From Dermatemys mawii (taxonomy: Eukaryota > Chordata > Testudines > Dermatemydidae): a stretch of 64,000 nucleotides of DNA. Under the pieces are notes generated by a model that saw nothing but the letters and a program-made list of their open reading frames with translations, was not told the DNA's origin and made no database searches. A program made the translations under genes and the position numbers. The stretch covers positions 19,335,234-19,399,233 of the forward strand of contig ML677334.1 in NCBI GenBank assembly GCA_007922305.1, read 5' to 3'. The first letter of the stretch is position 1. Every line of letters begins with the position of its first letter. This document shows, piece after piece, positions 46,578 to 55,900 of this stretch.

Positions 46578-46719
46578 CTTGTTCATTCTGAAAGGTATTC
46601 CTCTGAAAATCCATCCTTAAATTTCTTTGCCCAGTTTCCTTTGAAGTAAGGGGCATTGACTAGGACCAGCTTGCTGAGTGAATCAACAGAGTTGACAGGC
46701 AATAGCACTTGAATTTTAC
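46578..46719 (-). pseudogene. Serpin C exon with [12 protein letters not shown] signature
   Basis: The acceptor is ttcctaaag and the donor gtatgt. It reads [20 protein letters not shown], then [20 protein letters not shown]. One missing base near 46590 throws the last codons out of frame. At 142 nt it compares with 143 in genes B and D. Confidence 0.9.
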
Positions 46720-46726
46720 CTTTAGG

Positions 46727-47020
46727 AAATAGTGAGACAGTCATATCATTGTGCAGTTTTTATGCTTGTAGTAAATATCAGATTCGAGTTTTGGAGAATA
46801 TATGTAAGAAAAATGTACTATTTGATACCCTACTTGTAAGGCAACTTTCTGTCTTAAGCGATGAAACATCCTCAAACATATTGGGTTGGACTTTGTGGTA
46901 CCTTTCAGTGACTTTGCTCTACTTAGGCTGCCTCTTGCTAGTAATAACCCCGATTGGTAGTCTTAATCTACATTCCTCCCACGGACAGAGAAAGAAGACT
47001 GAAGTCAACATTAGAGGTGA
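46727..47020 (-). repeat. Serpin intron duplicate, inverted partner of 51370-51655
   Basis: The sequence upstream of the serpin C exon (plus-strand text ggttggactttgtggtacct...acggacagagaaagaagac) is the inverted counterpart of the sequence upstream of the matching exon in gene D. Homology therefore extends into the intron. Confidence 0.75.
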
Positions 47021-47027
47021 CTTAGAA

Positions 47028-47160
47028 TCATAGAATATCAGGGTTGGAAGGGACCTCAGGATGTCATCTAGTCCAACCCCCAGCTCAAAGCAACTAAGTC
47101 ATCCCAGCCATGGCTTTGTCAAGCCTGACCTTAAAAACCTTGAAGGAAGGCGTAGTCATC
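47028..47160 (-). mobile_element. CR1 LINE 3'-end fragment
   Basis: The plus strand reads agaatcatagaatatcaggg, ttggaagggacctcaggatg and tcatctagtccaacccccag, the reverse complement of a CR1 tail, ending near aaccttgaaggaagg. Confidence 0.88.
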
Positions 47161-47418
47161 AGTGTTTTTCCCTGTGGTGCAGGTAGTGTTATAACTGAAA
47201 AGAGATGTCCTTTTGGATTTGGTGTTACTGAACATTCAAACGTAGTTATCTGCCTGCCTCCAACTGGGGCAGTGAGCCAGCAGCCATTTTGTGTTTCAGT
47301 TCAAATGCGGAATGTAACAGAATGAATCAACATTTTTTCTCTCCCCTCATAAACAATTTAGGGTGGGAAAATACATGATGTCTCTCTGTGAATGGTAGAA
47401 GAACAGTCCTGAGCTCAC

Positions 47419-47536
47419 CTTCGGTTTGGTGTTCAACACTGGTATTGATCTCTCTTCTGACTTCTGCTGCTGCTCCCATAAAATCAACAGCTCATGTCTC
47501 TGTGTAGTAATATTTGTTGATCAATTGTAAGTATTC
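47419..47536 (-). pseudogene. Serpin C exon with premature stop
   Basis: The acceptor is ccttgaag and the donor gtgagc. The 118 nt matches serpin B exon 4 in length. It reads EYLQLINKYYYTET, TGA at 47492-47494, then AVDFMGAAAEVRREINTSVE and HQTE. Confidence 0.9.
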
Positions 47537-47944
47537 CTTCAAGGCAAGAGAGAAAAAGAAAAGTCTTTCATGTTAGTTGGCAATATATATGGGCCAACTA
47601 CTGCCAAATAGAAAAGAGAGGTCATGGTATTACACAGTTCACAAGGATCATAAAGCTATATCTTCAGAAAAGCAAAATATTTTTAGTTATAGATGAGTAA
47701 ATGATTGAAAACATATATAATTGTTCATGTTTAGATATAGTCCAGTCCAGAAAAGCAAATTAAAAGAATACCTGTAATCTTGACCTGGGTATCTACAAAG
47801 ATAAGAAATAAATCTTAAAGGATAATAAACTATTTTGCAGATAGAAATAAAATATTTGCATTTAGGTCTCGAATGGTTTGTTGTCATAGACCAATCATAA
47901 AGATTAATTGTATCCCCATTGAACAGATAGATGAATTGCTTCAC

Positions 47945-48079
47945 TTTATTGAAAGGTGATGATTTTTCTCCATATAACTGGTTGACACTTTTAAGCAGGT
48001 AATTTTTAGTGGGTTGGTTAATTTCAGAGCTAAGTGCCTGAAACCCTGCATGGATGTTGCTTGAGTTCTCCATATTGGC
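47945..48079 (-). pseudogene. Serpin C helix D-E exon
   Basis: The acceptor is tttcaag and the donor gtgaag. The 45 open codons read ANMENSSNIHAGFQALSSEI, then NQPTKNYLLKSVNQLYGEKS and SPFNK. No open exon 2 was found upstream on the minus strand. Confidence 0.85.
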
Positions 48080-48689
48080 CTTGAAAGAAAAAATAAATGT
48101 TCTGGTTATTTGTCTGTGATTTCTAGGGCAAATGGTTCAGAACTTCTAATATCATATATTGCACATAACTTCACTGGTGACAGTTTCATGTAATATTCTG
48201 TACAGTTACTCAAGTAATTTTTGTGGACTATGTGTTGATGTGAATGAGGGGCACTAAATCTAGCAGTAAAATCTCCAGACAGTGGACACACCACAGACAC
48301 TGTATGAGCAAAAGAGAGCTCCATTATGGACTGAAATATAAAGTTATCTAGAGAGATTATTAAAAAACAAAGCATACACACAGAGACAGTGATAGTACAG
48401 TGTCTGTACAATACATGGAGATTTAGCTATATGATGTCCATTAGCATTTATGAAATTCACATATCCAAAAATTCCCATATATCACATTGAAAGTTTGCCC
48501 CAATTGTGTAGAACTGGTGATTTCAATATTGGCTGATATTGTTAGTTTGAAAACTGTTTTTTTATTGTTGCACATTAAGCAGGAAAAATTAACACAACAT
48601 GGGGTGAACTGAGTTATTTAAAGGAAGTTAAGCAGACAGTCAGTAATTTTGGCCATAGTTTTGTAAGGTGCTTATTACCTGGGGGAGTT

Positions 48690-50835
48690 AAGAATATCTG
48701 AACATAAGAATAGTCGCACTGGATCAGATCAATGATCCATCTAGCCCCGTATTCTGTCTTCTGACAGTGGCCAGTACCAGATGCTTCAAAAGGAATGAAC
48801 AGAATTTGTTGAGTGATCCATCCCCTGTCATTCAGTTGCAGCTTCTGGCAGTCAGAGATTTAGGGAAACCCAGAGCATGGGGTCACGTCTCTTAGCATCT
48901 TGGCTAGTAGCCATTGATGGGCCCTTTCTTGAGTGGTAACAGCCATTGATGGACCTATCCGCTATCCTCCATGAATTTATCTAATTATTTTTTTAATCCA
49001 GTTATACTTTCTACCTTCACAGCATCTTCTGGCAACAAGTTCCACAGGTTGACTGTATGCTATATAAAGGAATATTTCCTTATATTTGTTTTAAACCTGC
49101 TGCCTATTAATTTCCTTGGGTAACCCCTGGTTCTTGTATTATATAAAGGGACAAATAACATTTCCTTATTAACATTTCCTTATTATCTCCTTATGTAAAG
49201 GGACAAATAACATTCCCCCCCTCAGTCATCTCTTTTCAAAAAATGAGCTGTCCCTGCCTTTTTAATCCCTTCTCTTATAGAAGCTGCTCCATACACTTAG
49301 GCGTTTTTGTAGGTCTTCTCTGCGGCATTATTATTTCTGGCATTATGATATTTTCTGTCTTATTACCTATTGTGACAAAGCTTTGTCCTTATTTTCATGG
49401 ATTCTGCATTTCCTGGCAGATTTCACTAGCCTCTGAGGCTCACTGTGACCCTCCATGTAGCCCTTCTCTCTCTAGAGACAAGATCACAGCCTATTGAGCC
49501 ATTTTCATTATAAGCCAGTGAGGAGAAGCTGTCCTTCCTGGCACAGTCTCTGTTGTCTCCCAATCTCAGTGATTAATTAGGGGAGGCAGAAAGTGGGGAG
49601 CCCGGGCCCGCCCTCTCCTCTGGGTTCCAGCCCAGGAACCCTAATAGAATCAGCTAAGATGGCTGACCTTTTAGCCACAAAACATAATACAATTCCCTGG
49701 GCTACTTCCCCACAGCAGTCCCCACTTCTTCAAACTCCACTTCACCCTTACCTCAGGGCCTCCTTCCTTGCATATGATATGACTACCACTCAGTCTCACC
49801 AACAGCACAACTTCTTCCCACAGCTCCTGACATCCACCCCCACCTGACTAACTGGGAGGCTTTTAACTGGTTTCAGCCAGTCCCTGATTGGCTTCAGGTG
49901 TCCCAATCAGGCTAGCTGTTTCTACTGATTTCTAGAAGCTTTCAGTGGTACCAGGGATTTGTTTAGCCCGAGACTAACATATCTGTTCTTCAGCACTTTC
50001 CTATAACCATCTGGCCTTGCCCCATCACACTATCCATTGCCTAATGTTCCTAATATTGTTAGCTTTTCTTACTTCCTCTTCACACTGAGGAGATGTTTTC
50101 AGAGAGCTATCCACAATGATACCAAGATCCCTTTCTTGAGTAGTAACAGCTAATTTAGAAATCATCATTTTATATGTTCACTTGGGTTTTTTTTTATGTG
50201 CATTACTTTGCACTTATCAGCAATGAATTTCATCTTCGATTTTCTTGCCCAGTCACCCAATTTTTTGAAATCCCCTTGTAATTCTTTGCAGTCACCTTTA
50301 AACCTAATTATCTTGAGTAATTTTGTATCATCTGCAAACTTTGCCACCTCATTGTTTACCCTTCCCCCCCAGATCATTTATGAATTTGCTGAACAACGCT
50401 GGTCCCAGTACAGATCGTCAGGTGACTCCTCTACCTCTTTTCACTGTGAAAAATTGACCATTTATTTCTACCCTTTGTTTCTTGTCTTTTTAATCAATTA
50501 CTGTTTTATGAGAGAACTTGCCCTCTTATTCTATGGATGCTTACTTTGCTTAAGAGCCTTCGCTGAGGGACCTTGCAAAGGCTTTCTGAGAGTCCAAGTA
50601 TACTATATCCACTGAATCACCCCTATCCACATGTTATTGACTCCCCTCAAAGAATTCTAATAGATTGGTGAGGCATTATTTCTTTTTACAAAAGCTGTGT
50701 TGACTCTTCCAAAATACTGTGTCTAATCATTCTCTTCTTTACTATAATTTCAACCAATTGACCTGGTACTGAAGTTAGGTTTACTGGTCTGTAATTGTCA
50801 GGATCACCTCTGAAGTCTTTTTAACAATGGCATTG
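48690..50835 (-). mobile_element. CR1-group LINE 3' part, interrupted by a solo LTR
   Basis: The left side 48690-49370 is the complement of a CR1 tail (ggatcagatcaatgatccat, ctagccccgtattctgtctt, gttccacaggttgactgt). The right side 50030-50835 carries minus-strand reverse transcriptase text NNEVAKFADDTKLLKIIRFK and LGDWARKSKMKFIADKCKVM at 50377-50165. The two parts are contiguous once 49371-50029 and one ctat are removed. It occupies the centre of the inverted C/D serpin pair. Confidence 0.88.
49371..50029. mobile_element. Solo LTR nested in the CR1, 659 bp
   Basis: It starts tgtgacaaagctttg and ends ccttgccccatcaca, so TGTGA...TCACA ends. The 4-bp duplication ctat flanks it (49367-49370, 50030-50033). 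The body resembles a frequent turtle LTR (aggctcactgtgaccctcc, agcccgggcccg). Open stretches within it are not genes. Confidence 0.85.
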
Positions 50836-51661
50836 ACGGAAAAGTACAGGAAATATAATCCATTAAATTTACTATAGCAAATAAAGAAATTAAGATTATA
50901 TCAAAGTTTAAAAACTGCAGGGTGCCTCAGAATTTGGGATCATGGTATGTTCATATCCTACAACCATATGACAATGAAGGATGTATGAAACAATTTGAAA
51001 TTTCTTAACACTCAGAAAGTTTCCTCAGCCCCACTTGCAGACCTTCCATAACCCCAAAGTGCAGATATACCATTGCATATGGTATGAGCTTTGACTACTA
51101 ACAGAGAGGGAGCAACTAGATCTATACACTGGGATTTATGCCAATCAGTGTGGTGAACTCCTACTGGCAGAAAGTTAAGCCCTTCTCCACCAGTGTATGT
51201 TTGGTTTTTCAGCACAGGCCAAAAAGTGGGTTGTGCTGGCCAGGGATGGGTTAGCTGGAGGATGTGATGATTCATCAAAATCTTTAAGGAGCATCCACTG
51301 TTAGGGTTTCCGTATAACACTTTAAAGCTGCCACACTGGATTTTTTTAATTTTGACACATCCCCACCTCTTCCTTTTCTCTTCAGTCTTCTTTATCTGTC
51401 CATGAGAGGAATGTGGATTCAGACTATCAATTGGGGGTATTACTAGTAATGGGAAGACTGAGTAGAGCATAATCACTGAAGGAGACTGTAGAGTCCAGCC
51501 CAATATATATAAGGATATTTCATCTCTTAAAACAGGAAACTACCTTACAAGTATGGTCTCAAATAGTCACATTTTTTCTTTTATATATTCTCCAAAATGC
51601 GATTCTGACATTTACCCCAAGCAGAAAAGCTTAGAGATGACTGTCTCACTATTTCCTAAAG
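50836..51661. other. Upstream flank/intron of serpin D
   Basis: Only 51370-51655 is recognisable, as intron homologous to gene C. Counterparts of the upstream serpin exons (helix D-E and TEG exons) are missing; the CR1 occupies the place where they would be expected. Confidence 0.55.
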
Positions 51662-51804
51662 ACAAAATCCAGGTGTTACTGCCTATCAACTCTGTTGATT
51701 CAATCACCAAGCTAAGCCCAGTCAGTGCCCTCTACTTCAAAGAAAACTAGGCAAAGACATGTAAGGATGGGTTTACAGCAGAACAACCTTTCAGAATGAG
51801 CAAG
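51662..51804 (+). pseudogene. Serpin D exon with W-to-stop
   Basis: The acceptor is ttcctaaag and the donor gtatga. It reads KIQVLLPINSVDSITKLSPV, SALYFKEN, then TAG at 51748-51750, then AKTCKDGFTAEQPFRMSK. The size of 143 nt is normal; only the tryptophan codon is lost. Confidence 0.88.
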
Positions 51805-52051
51805 GTATGAGACTAAGCCAGCAAATGTCATAAATGCTAGTGGGCTGGAACAGGGAGAAAAGCAGGGGAGAGACCTCAGTCCCTCTATTTTCAAAAGCCT
51901 GCCAGTCTCTAAATCCTCACAGTGTCAGAATTGTTTTAATTAAATCATAAGTATTACCCTGCAGTATCTGCAGTTCAAATACCTCACTCAGTGCCACCAA
52001 CAGAGGAACTAACAATACACAGACATGAAACTTAGGGTTCTAGTCAGTGCT

Positions 52052-52919
52052 CAGGCTGTGTCTACACAGCAATGTCAGCCTAGGGTTAGGGGTATTCAGG
52101 TCAGCTGACGTGTGTCAGGGAACCCTGGGCTTGAGCGTTTATATTGCATTTTAACAGTAGGTTAAGAATTTTCAAACTGGTGTTCGAACCTAATGCTCTG
52201 GCATCCACACTGCAATGTACAGACCAGAGTCAAAGTAAACATATCCCAAGGTGCCTACTAGTCCCCACCCCCACAATGTTGACACTCTAGCCTACTGCCC
52301 ACCCTTCTTCCTAACTGTGAGGGTGCTACTGATGGGACTCAAGCACCCTGTGGGAATTCCTTATCCCTGCACCCACTGTACCCCGGGAGGGAGGGATCAG
52401 GGATCCGCAGGGGGCTGCGGGAAAGTTTGGGGGCTAGCTCCCACTATTGACCCTCACAGTGCTCACTGTGTCCCTGCAGATGCAGCTCCAGGGAGACTGG
52501 GGGCGGGGTAAATGGGGTGGGAGCAAGGGACAGAGAGCAGACTGGGATCAAGCACTTCCTGCAGGGAGGGGGAGAGGCAGAGCTCTCATCTCAGCACAGC
52601 TGGGGAGGGATGACCCCCAACATTCCAGCAACTAAGAGCCAGCTCCTGCCTGTCAGCTTTGCTCACTGCTCCAGGCAAGCTCCATGCAGCAGCAAGGAGT
52701 AGCTGGAGCAGGCAGTGGGAACGCGCTCAACTGGGCAGTAATGGCACTTCTGGCTGCTGCCTTGGCTACTTGCTCCTCTGCTGCCAGGAACTCTGGGATA
52801 CATCCAGAGGACTTCTGGGGCCTGAGTTAAGCACACAGGAACCCAACAAGGCTCCGACTCTAGGTCCCAGCTTAACATGGATCCGGGGCTTAAATTGTCA
52901 TATAGACATAACCTCAATG
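52052..52919. mobile_element. Candidate hAT-type element, 868 bp, GC-rich interior
   Basis: The left end caggctgtgtctacac and the reverse of the right end aggttatgtctatatgac are similar inverted ends. Flanking octamers tcagtgct (52044-52051) and tcaatgct (52920-52927) differ at one position. The element lies in a serpin D intron, and its GC-rich centre explains several spurious open frames. The right boundary is uncertain by about 5 bp. Confidence 0.5.
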
Positions 52920-53025
52920 TCAATGCTGAGAAATTGAAATATCAGAATAAATAGTAAAAACTTAACTATATTGTTTTCACCTGATCCTTTAAAAGTGACA
53001 TTTGTCCTCCTTTGCCTTGTTGCAG

Positions 53026-53193
53026 ACGACAACTAAGCCAGTGCAGATGATGTTCCAGAGAGGGAAATTTAATTGGAGTTATACAAAAATAGTGCATACC
53101 CATATTGTTGAGCTCCCATATGTCAATAATGACCTCAGCATGCTCATATTGCTACCAGATGACATCAATGATGACACCACTGGCCTAGAAATG
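53026..53193 (+). CDS. Serpin D exon 6 (PVQMMF block)
   Basis: The acceptor is ccttgttgcag and the donor gtaaag. The 56 open codons read TTTKPVQMMFQRGKFNWSYT, then KIVHTHIVELPYVNNDLSML and ILLPDDINDDTTGLEM. It is intact and of standard length. Confidence 0.92.
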
Positions 53194-54034
53194 GTAAAGA
53201 AATTTATCATATTAATACGGGGAATTCAATCGTTTTTATATCCTAGATGTTTACTTGGCTGCTGTCTGATGGTAAGTGACACGACATTCTTGGCTTAGGA
53301 ACAGGTGAGAAGATCTGGCTCAGGAAAAAATAAGGACAGATCCAAAATATTGTCTAACACTCAGAGAACCTGAGCCTTTTTTGAATGATGACAAGGTTTT
53401 CTAGACCCGACACTTCTTTTTCAGATCTTGTTGTCCTCCAGTCCTAGAAACAGAAGCCCCAAAATCCTGTAAGAAAGGCAGTTCTTTGAGCCCAAACAAA
53501 ACCAGAGTCTACTAGAATTCTTGACCAAAACCCAGGGTAGATGGGAACACTTCATACTAAATTCTCTCTACATTTTTGAAGGTTTCCCCAGCACTAATCT
53601 GTAGGGCCAACAGAGCCTGAAGCACCAATGTAATGAGCCTGTGACCCTCACTCAGTCAAGACTCCCATTAATTTTAACTGGAGTTCTGCTGAGAGGGAAG
53701 CTTTGCTTGATCAGTTCCAAGAAGAAGGGATGTTGGAAATGCTATGAGTTTCCTTGTTCTTTTCTAGCTCCTCTCCTGAAGAAATGCTAGGTGGCCAGGT
53801 TTTCAAACGTATTTTCATATGATAAATATTTTAAATAAGGACAGATATAACTTAGAACAACTCAGCTAACAAATAGTGACTAAGTATATGTGTAATTAAT
53901 TAACAAACATAGTTTTCTGATACATTGCGTATGGATATGCTAGAATGCCAAAGACTCAAGACATACAAGATGGTTACTATTATGTAAAACAGGACTCTGG
54001 TGCTATTATGCTACAAATATTCAACACCGAAAGT

Positions 54035-54335
54035 ATTCACTATGTGGGGTCAGGAAGGAATTTTCCTCCAGGTCAGCATGGCAGAGACCCAAGGGGTTTC
54101 ATCTTCCTCTGAAGCATGGGGCCTGGGTCACTTGCTAGTTTGAACTAGAGTAAATGGTGAATTCTCTGTAATTGAAATATTTAAAATAAGATTTGAGGAT
54201 TTCACTAACTGAGCCAGAGGTTATGGGCCTATTGCAGGAGCAGGTGGGTATGATTCTGAGGCCTCCAATGTACAGGAAGTCAGATTAGATGATCATGATC
54301 ATCCATTCTGTCTTAAACACTGAAATCTTCCAATT
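54035..54335 (+). mobile_element. CR1 LINE 3' tail
   Basis: It reads ggggtcaggaaggaattttc, ctccaggtcagcatggcaga, gcatggggcctgggtcactt and gtcagattagatgatcatga, the plus-strand CR1 3' tail. It lies in the last serpin D intron; the remaining intron 53194-54034 shows nothing else. Confidence 0.8.
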
Positions 54336-54542
54336 ACTGAACTAACCTGCTGTAAGAAATCACGCTGCTTTACAGTTGAGAAGACACTTGTAAACTAGCC
54401 AGAAGGTTTTCAGTGATCTTCACTATATTTATAAACCAGCTCTATAGTTTCTCCATTGAGGATTGTGAAGGACATCAAGGTTAAGGAAGTTTCATTTTCA
54501 CTGTGTAATTTTTGATTCTCTCTCTTTTTTAACTAACTATAG

Positions 54543-54947
54543 CTAGAAAGAGACTTGATGTACGAGACATTATCCAGATGGACCAGCTCAGAAACGATGG
54601 AGAAAACTGAAATGGACATGTATCTGCCCAGGATCAAAATGGAAGAGAGTTATGACCTCAAATCTACTTTGAGCAGCATGGGGATGCAAGATGCCTTCAG
54701 TCAGAACCGAGCTGATTTCAGAGGGATGTCTGAGAAAAACGATCTGGTTTTGTCAAATGTTTTTCACAAGTGCTTTGTGGAGATCAGTGAAGAAGGAACT
54801 GAGGCTGCAGCTGCCACTGCAGCTTCTATGACAACACAAAGTCTCATTTCTGCCATTCAGTTTGCAGCAGATCACCCTTTCCTCTTCTTCATCAGGCACA
54901 ATAAAACTAGGACCATTCTCTTCTTTGGCAGAGTCTGCTCCCCATAA
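54543..54947 (+). CDS. Serpin D last exon with reactive centre loop
   Basis: The acceptor is ctaactatag. The 134 codons plus TAA start LERDLMYETLSRWTSSETME and include MDMYLPRIKMEESYDLKSTL, FHKCFVEISEEGTEAAAATA, ASMTTQSLISAIQF and [20 protein letters not shown]. The alanine-rich hinge without proline or charge suggests an inhibitory fold. Predicted P1 is Gln, which is uncommon and gives no obvious target protease. Confidence 0.92.
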   Translation, partial: LERDLMYETLSRWTSSETMEKTEMDMYLPRIKMEESYDLKSTLSSMGMQDAFSQNRADFRGMSEKNDLVLSNVFHKCFVEISEEGTEAAAATAASMTTQSLISAIQFAADHPFLFFIRHNKTRTILFFGRVCSP

Positions 54948-55091
54948 CCATTTTGATTTCTGTTGCTAAACAGGATCTTGCAGCAGCAGGACTGTACCAC
55001 AAAGTCATCCCCTCAAGTGCCTAAACAGCTTGGGTAATTTTAGTTCATTTTCTTGTAATATTGGTCAATCTTTGTAGTTTGGGGAACAACA

Positions 55092-55097
55092 AATAAA
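55092..55097 (+). promoter_or_regulatory. Polyadenylation signal AATAAA of serpin D
   Basis: The hexamer lies 145 bp after the serpin D stop codon. Confidence 0.6.
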
Positions 55098-55474
55098 GCA
55101 AATTACTAAGAAGTTTGGTCTTCTGTTCATGTGGTTAAAGGACTTGATAATATTTAGGCACGACCCTCAAATGCACAATAAAAATGCACTGCTTGCTATT
55201 TGCAATGGCTGCAAATTGCACTTTTTCTTAGTACAACCACAAAGCAGAAAAATAAGTTTGATATAGAGAAATACATCTCAGGAATAAAACAATTACCTGT
55301 GCAGGCATACAAAGAGTACACAAGCAGGGCCAGATCTTCAATAGGCGCAGTTTGGAACACCCTCATTGAAGTCAATGGAGCAAAGCCAAGATAAGAATGG
55401 CTAGCAATGCAATAAAACCATTTGAATGTAAATGTTTTATAATCTTTACATTTCTCCTGGCATTTTTTCTCGTT

Positions 55475-55900
55475 AGCAGACTGCTTGCAAGTGTTCTGGA
55501 AAAAGGGGTAAATAGTGATGTGGCAAAGTTTGCAGCTGATACAAAACTCTCAAGACAGTTAAGTCGCAGTCAGACTGTGAAGAGCTACCAAAGAACCTCT
55601 CAAAACCGGGTGACTGGGCAACAAAATGGCAGATGAAATTCAATGTTGATAAATGCAAAGTAATGCACATTAGAAAACATAATCCCAACTATACATATAA
55701 AATGATGGGTCTAAATTAGCTGTTACCTCTCAAGAAAGAGACCTTGGAGTCACTGTGGACAGTTCTCTGAAAACATCCATTCAATGTGCAGCGGCAGTCA
55801 AAAAAAAGAAGCAATTTCAAGCTCTTTGGAAGTCCATGCTTCTAGGAAGCAGCACACACCTTTCTTCTTGGTTCTGCTTCATGAATAGGAAAAGAACAAA
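55475..55900 (+). mobile_element. CR1 LINE reverse transcriptase fragment
   Basis: Plus-strand frames give LEKGVNSDVAKFAADTKLSR, then TGQQNGRWNSMLINAK and SQERDLGVTVDSSLKTSIQC AAAVKKKKQF with stops between them, matching the CR1 C-terminal domain. Confidence 0.85.

Larger units (their letters stand above)
42866..48079 (-). pseudogene. Clade-B serpin gene C, decayed pseudogene
   Basis: Minus-strand exons are recognisable at 47945-48079 (helix D-E), 47419-47536, 46578-46719 and 42866-43265. Exon 2 and the exon before the last were not found. Damage: TGA at 47492-47494 in the second exon, a one-base loss near the end of the third (142 nt against 143), and in the last exon a frameshift plus stop after SSMG and three stops right after the hinge [13 protein letters not shown]. 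It cannot encode a serpin. Its introns match parts of gene D and of 58.3-59.3 kb in inverted orientation, showing shared origin by inverted duplication. Confidence 0.85.
51662..54947 (+). pseudogene. Clade-B serpin gene D, 3' half (three exons), with intact reactive loop
   Basis: Exons 51662-51804 (143 nt), 53026-53193 (168 nt) and 54543-54947 (405 nt with stop) have good splice sites and family-standard sizes. The first has TAG at 51748-51750 where the tryptophan of FKGNW is expected, and no upstream exons exist nearby, so the copy as seen is a pseudogene or a separated half-gene. The last exon is complete. The hinge EEGTEAAAATAAS is of the inhibitory type, and counting from the hinge as in SERPINB1 puts P1-P1' at Gln-Ser. 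The C-terminus [20 protein letters not shown] is canonical. A polyadenylation signal follows at 55092-55097. The nearest named families by feel are SERPINB10-like or SERPINB6-like; I do not assign one. Confidence 0.8.

Noticed and set aside
49243..49847. Two 84-codon plus-strand frames
   Set aside because: They span the CR1 tail and the solo LTR and read the non-coding strand of known repeats.
51012..51503. A 163-codon minus-strand frame upstream of serpin D
   Set aside because: Part of its sequence is the mirror of serpin C intron 4 (46749-47020); the shared text is homologous intron, not a protein.
20850..54947. Annotating serpins A and D as one continuous 34-kb gene
   Set aside because: The 118-nt exon between them was not found on the plus strand and D's first exon has a stop, so a single functional gene is not supported.
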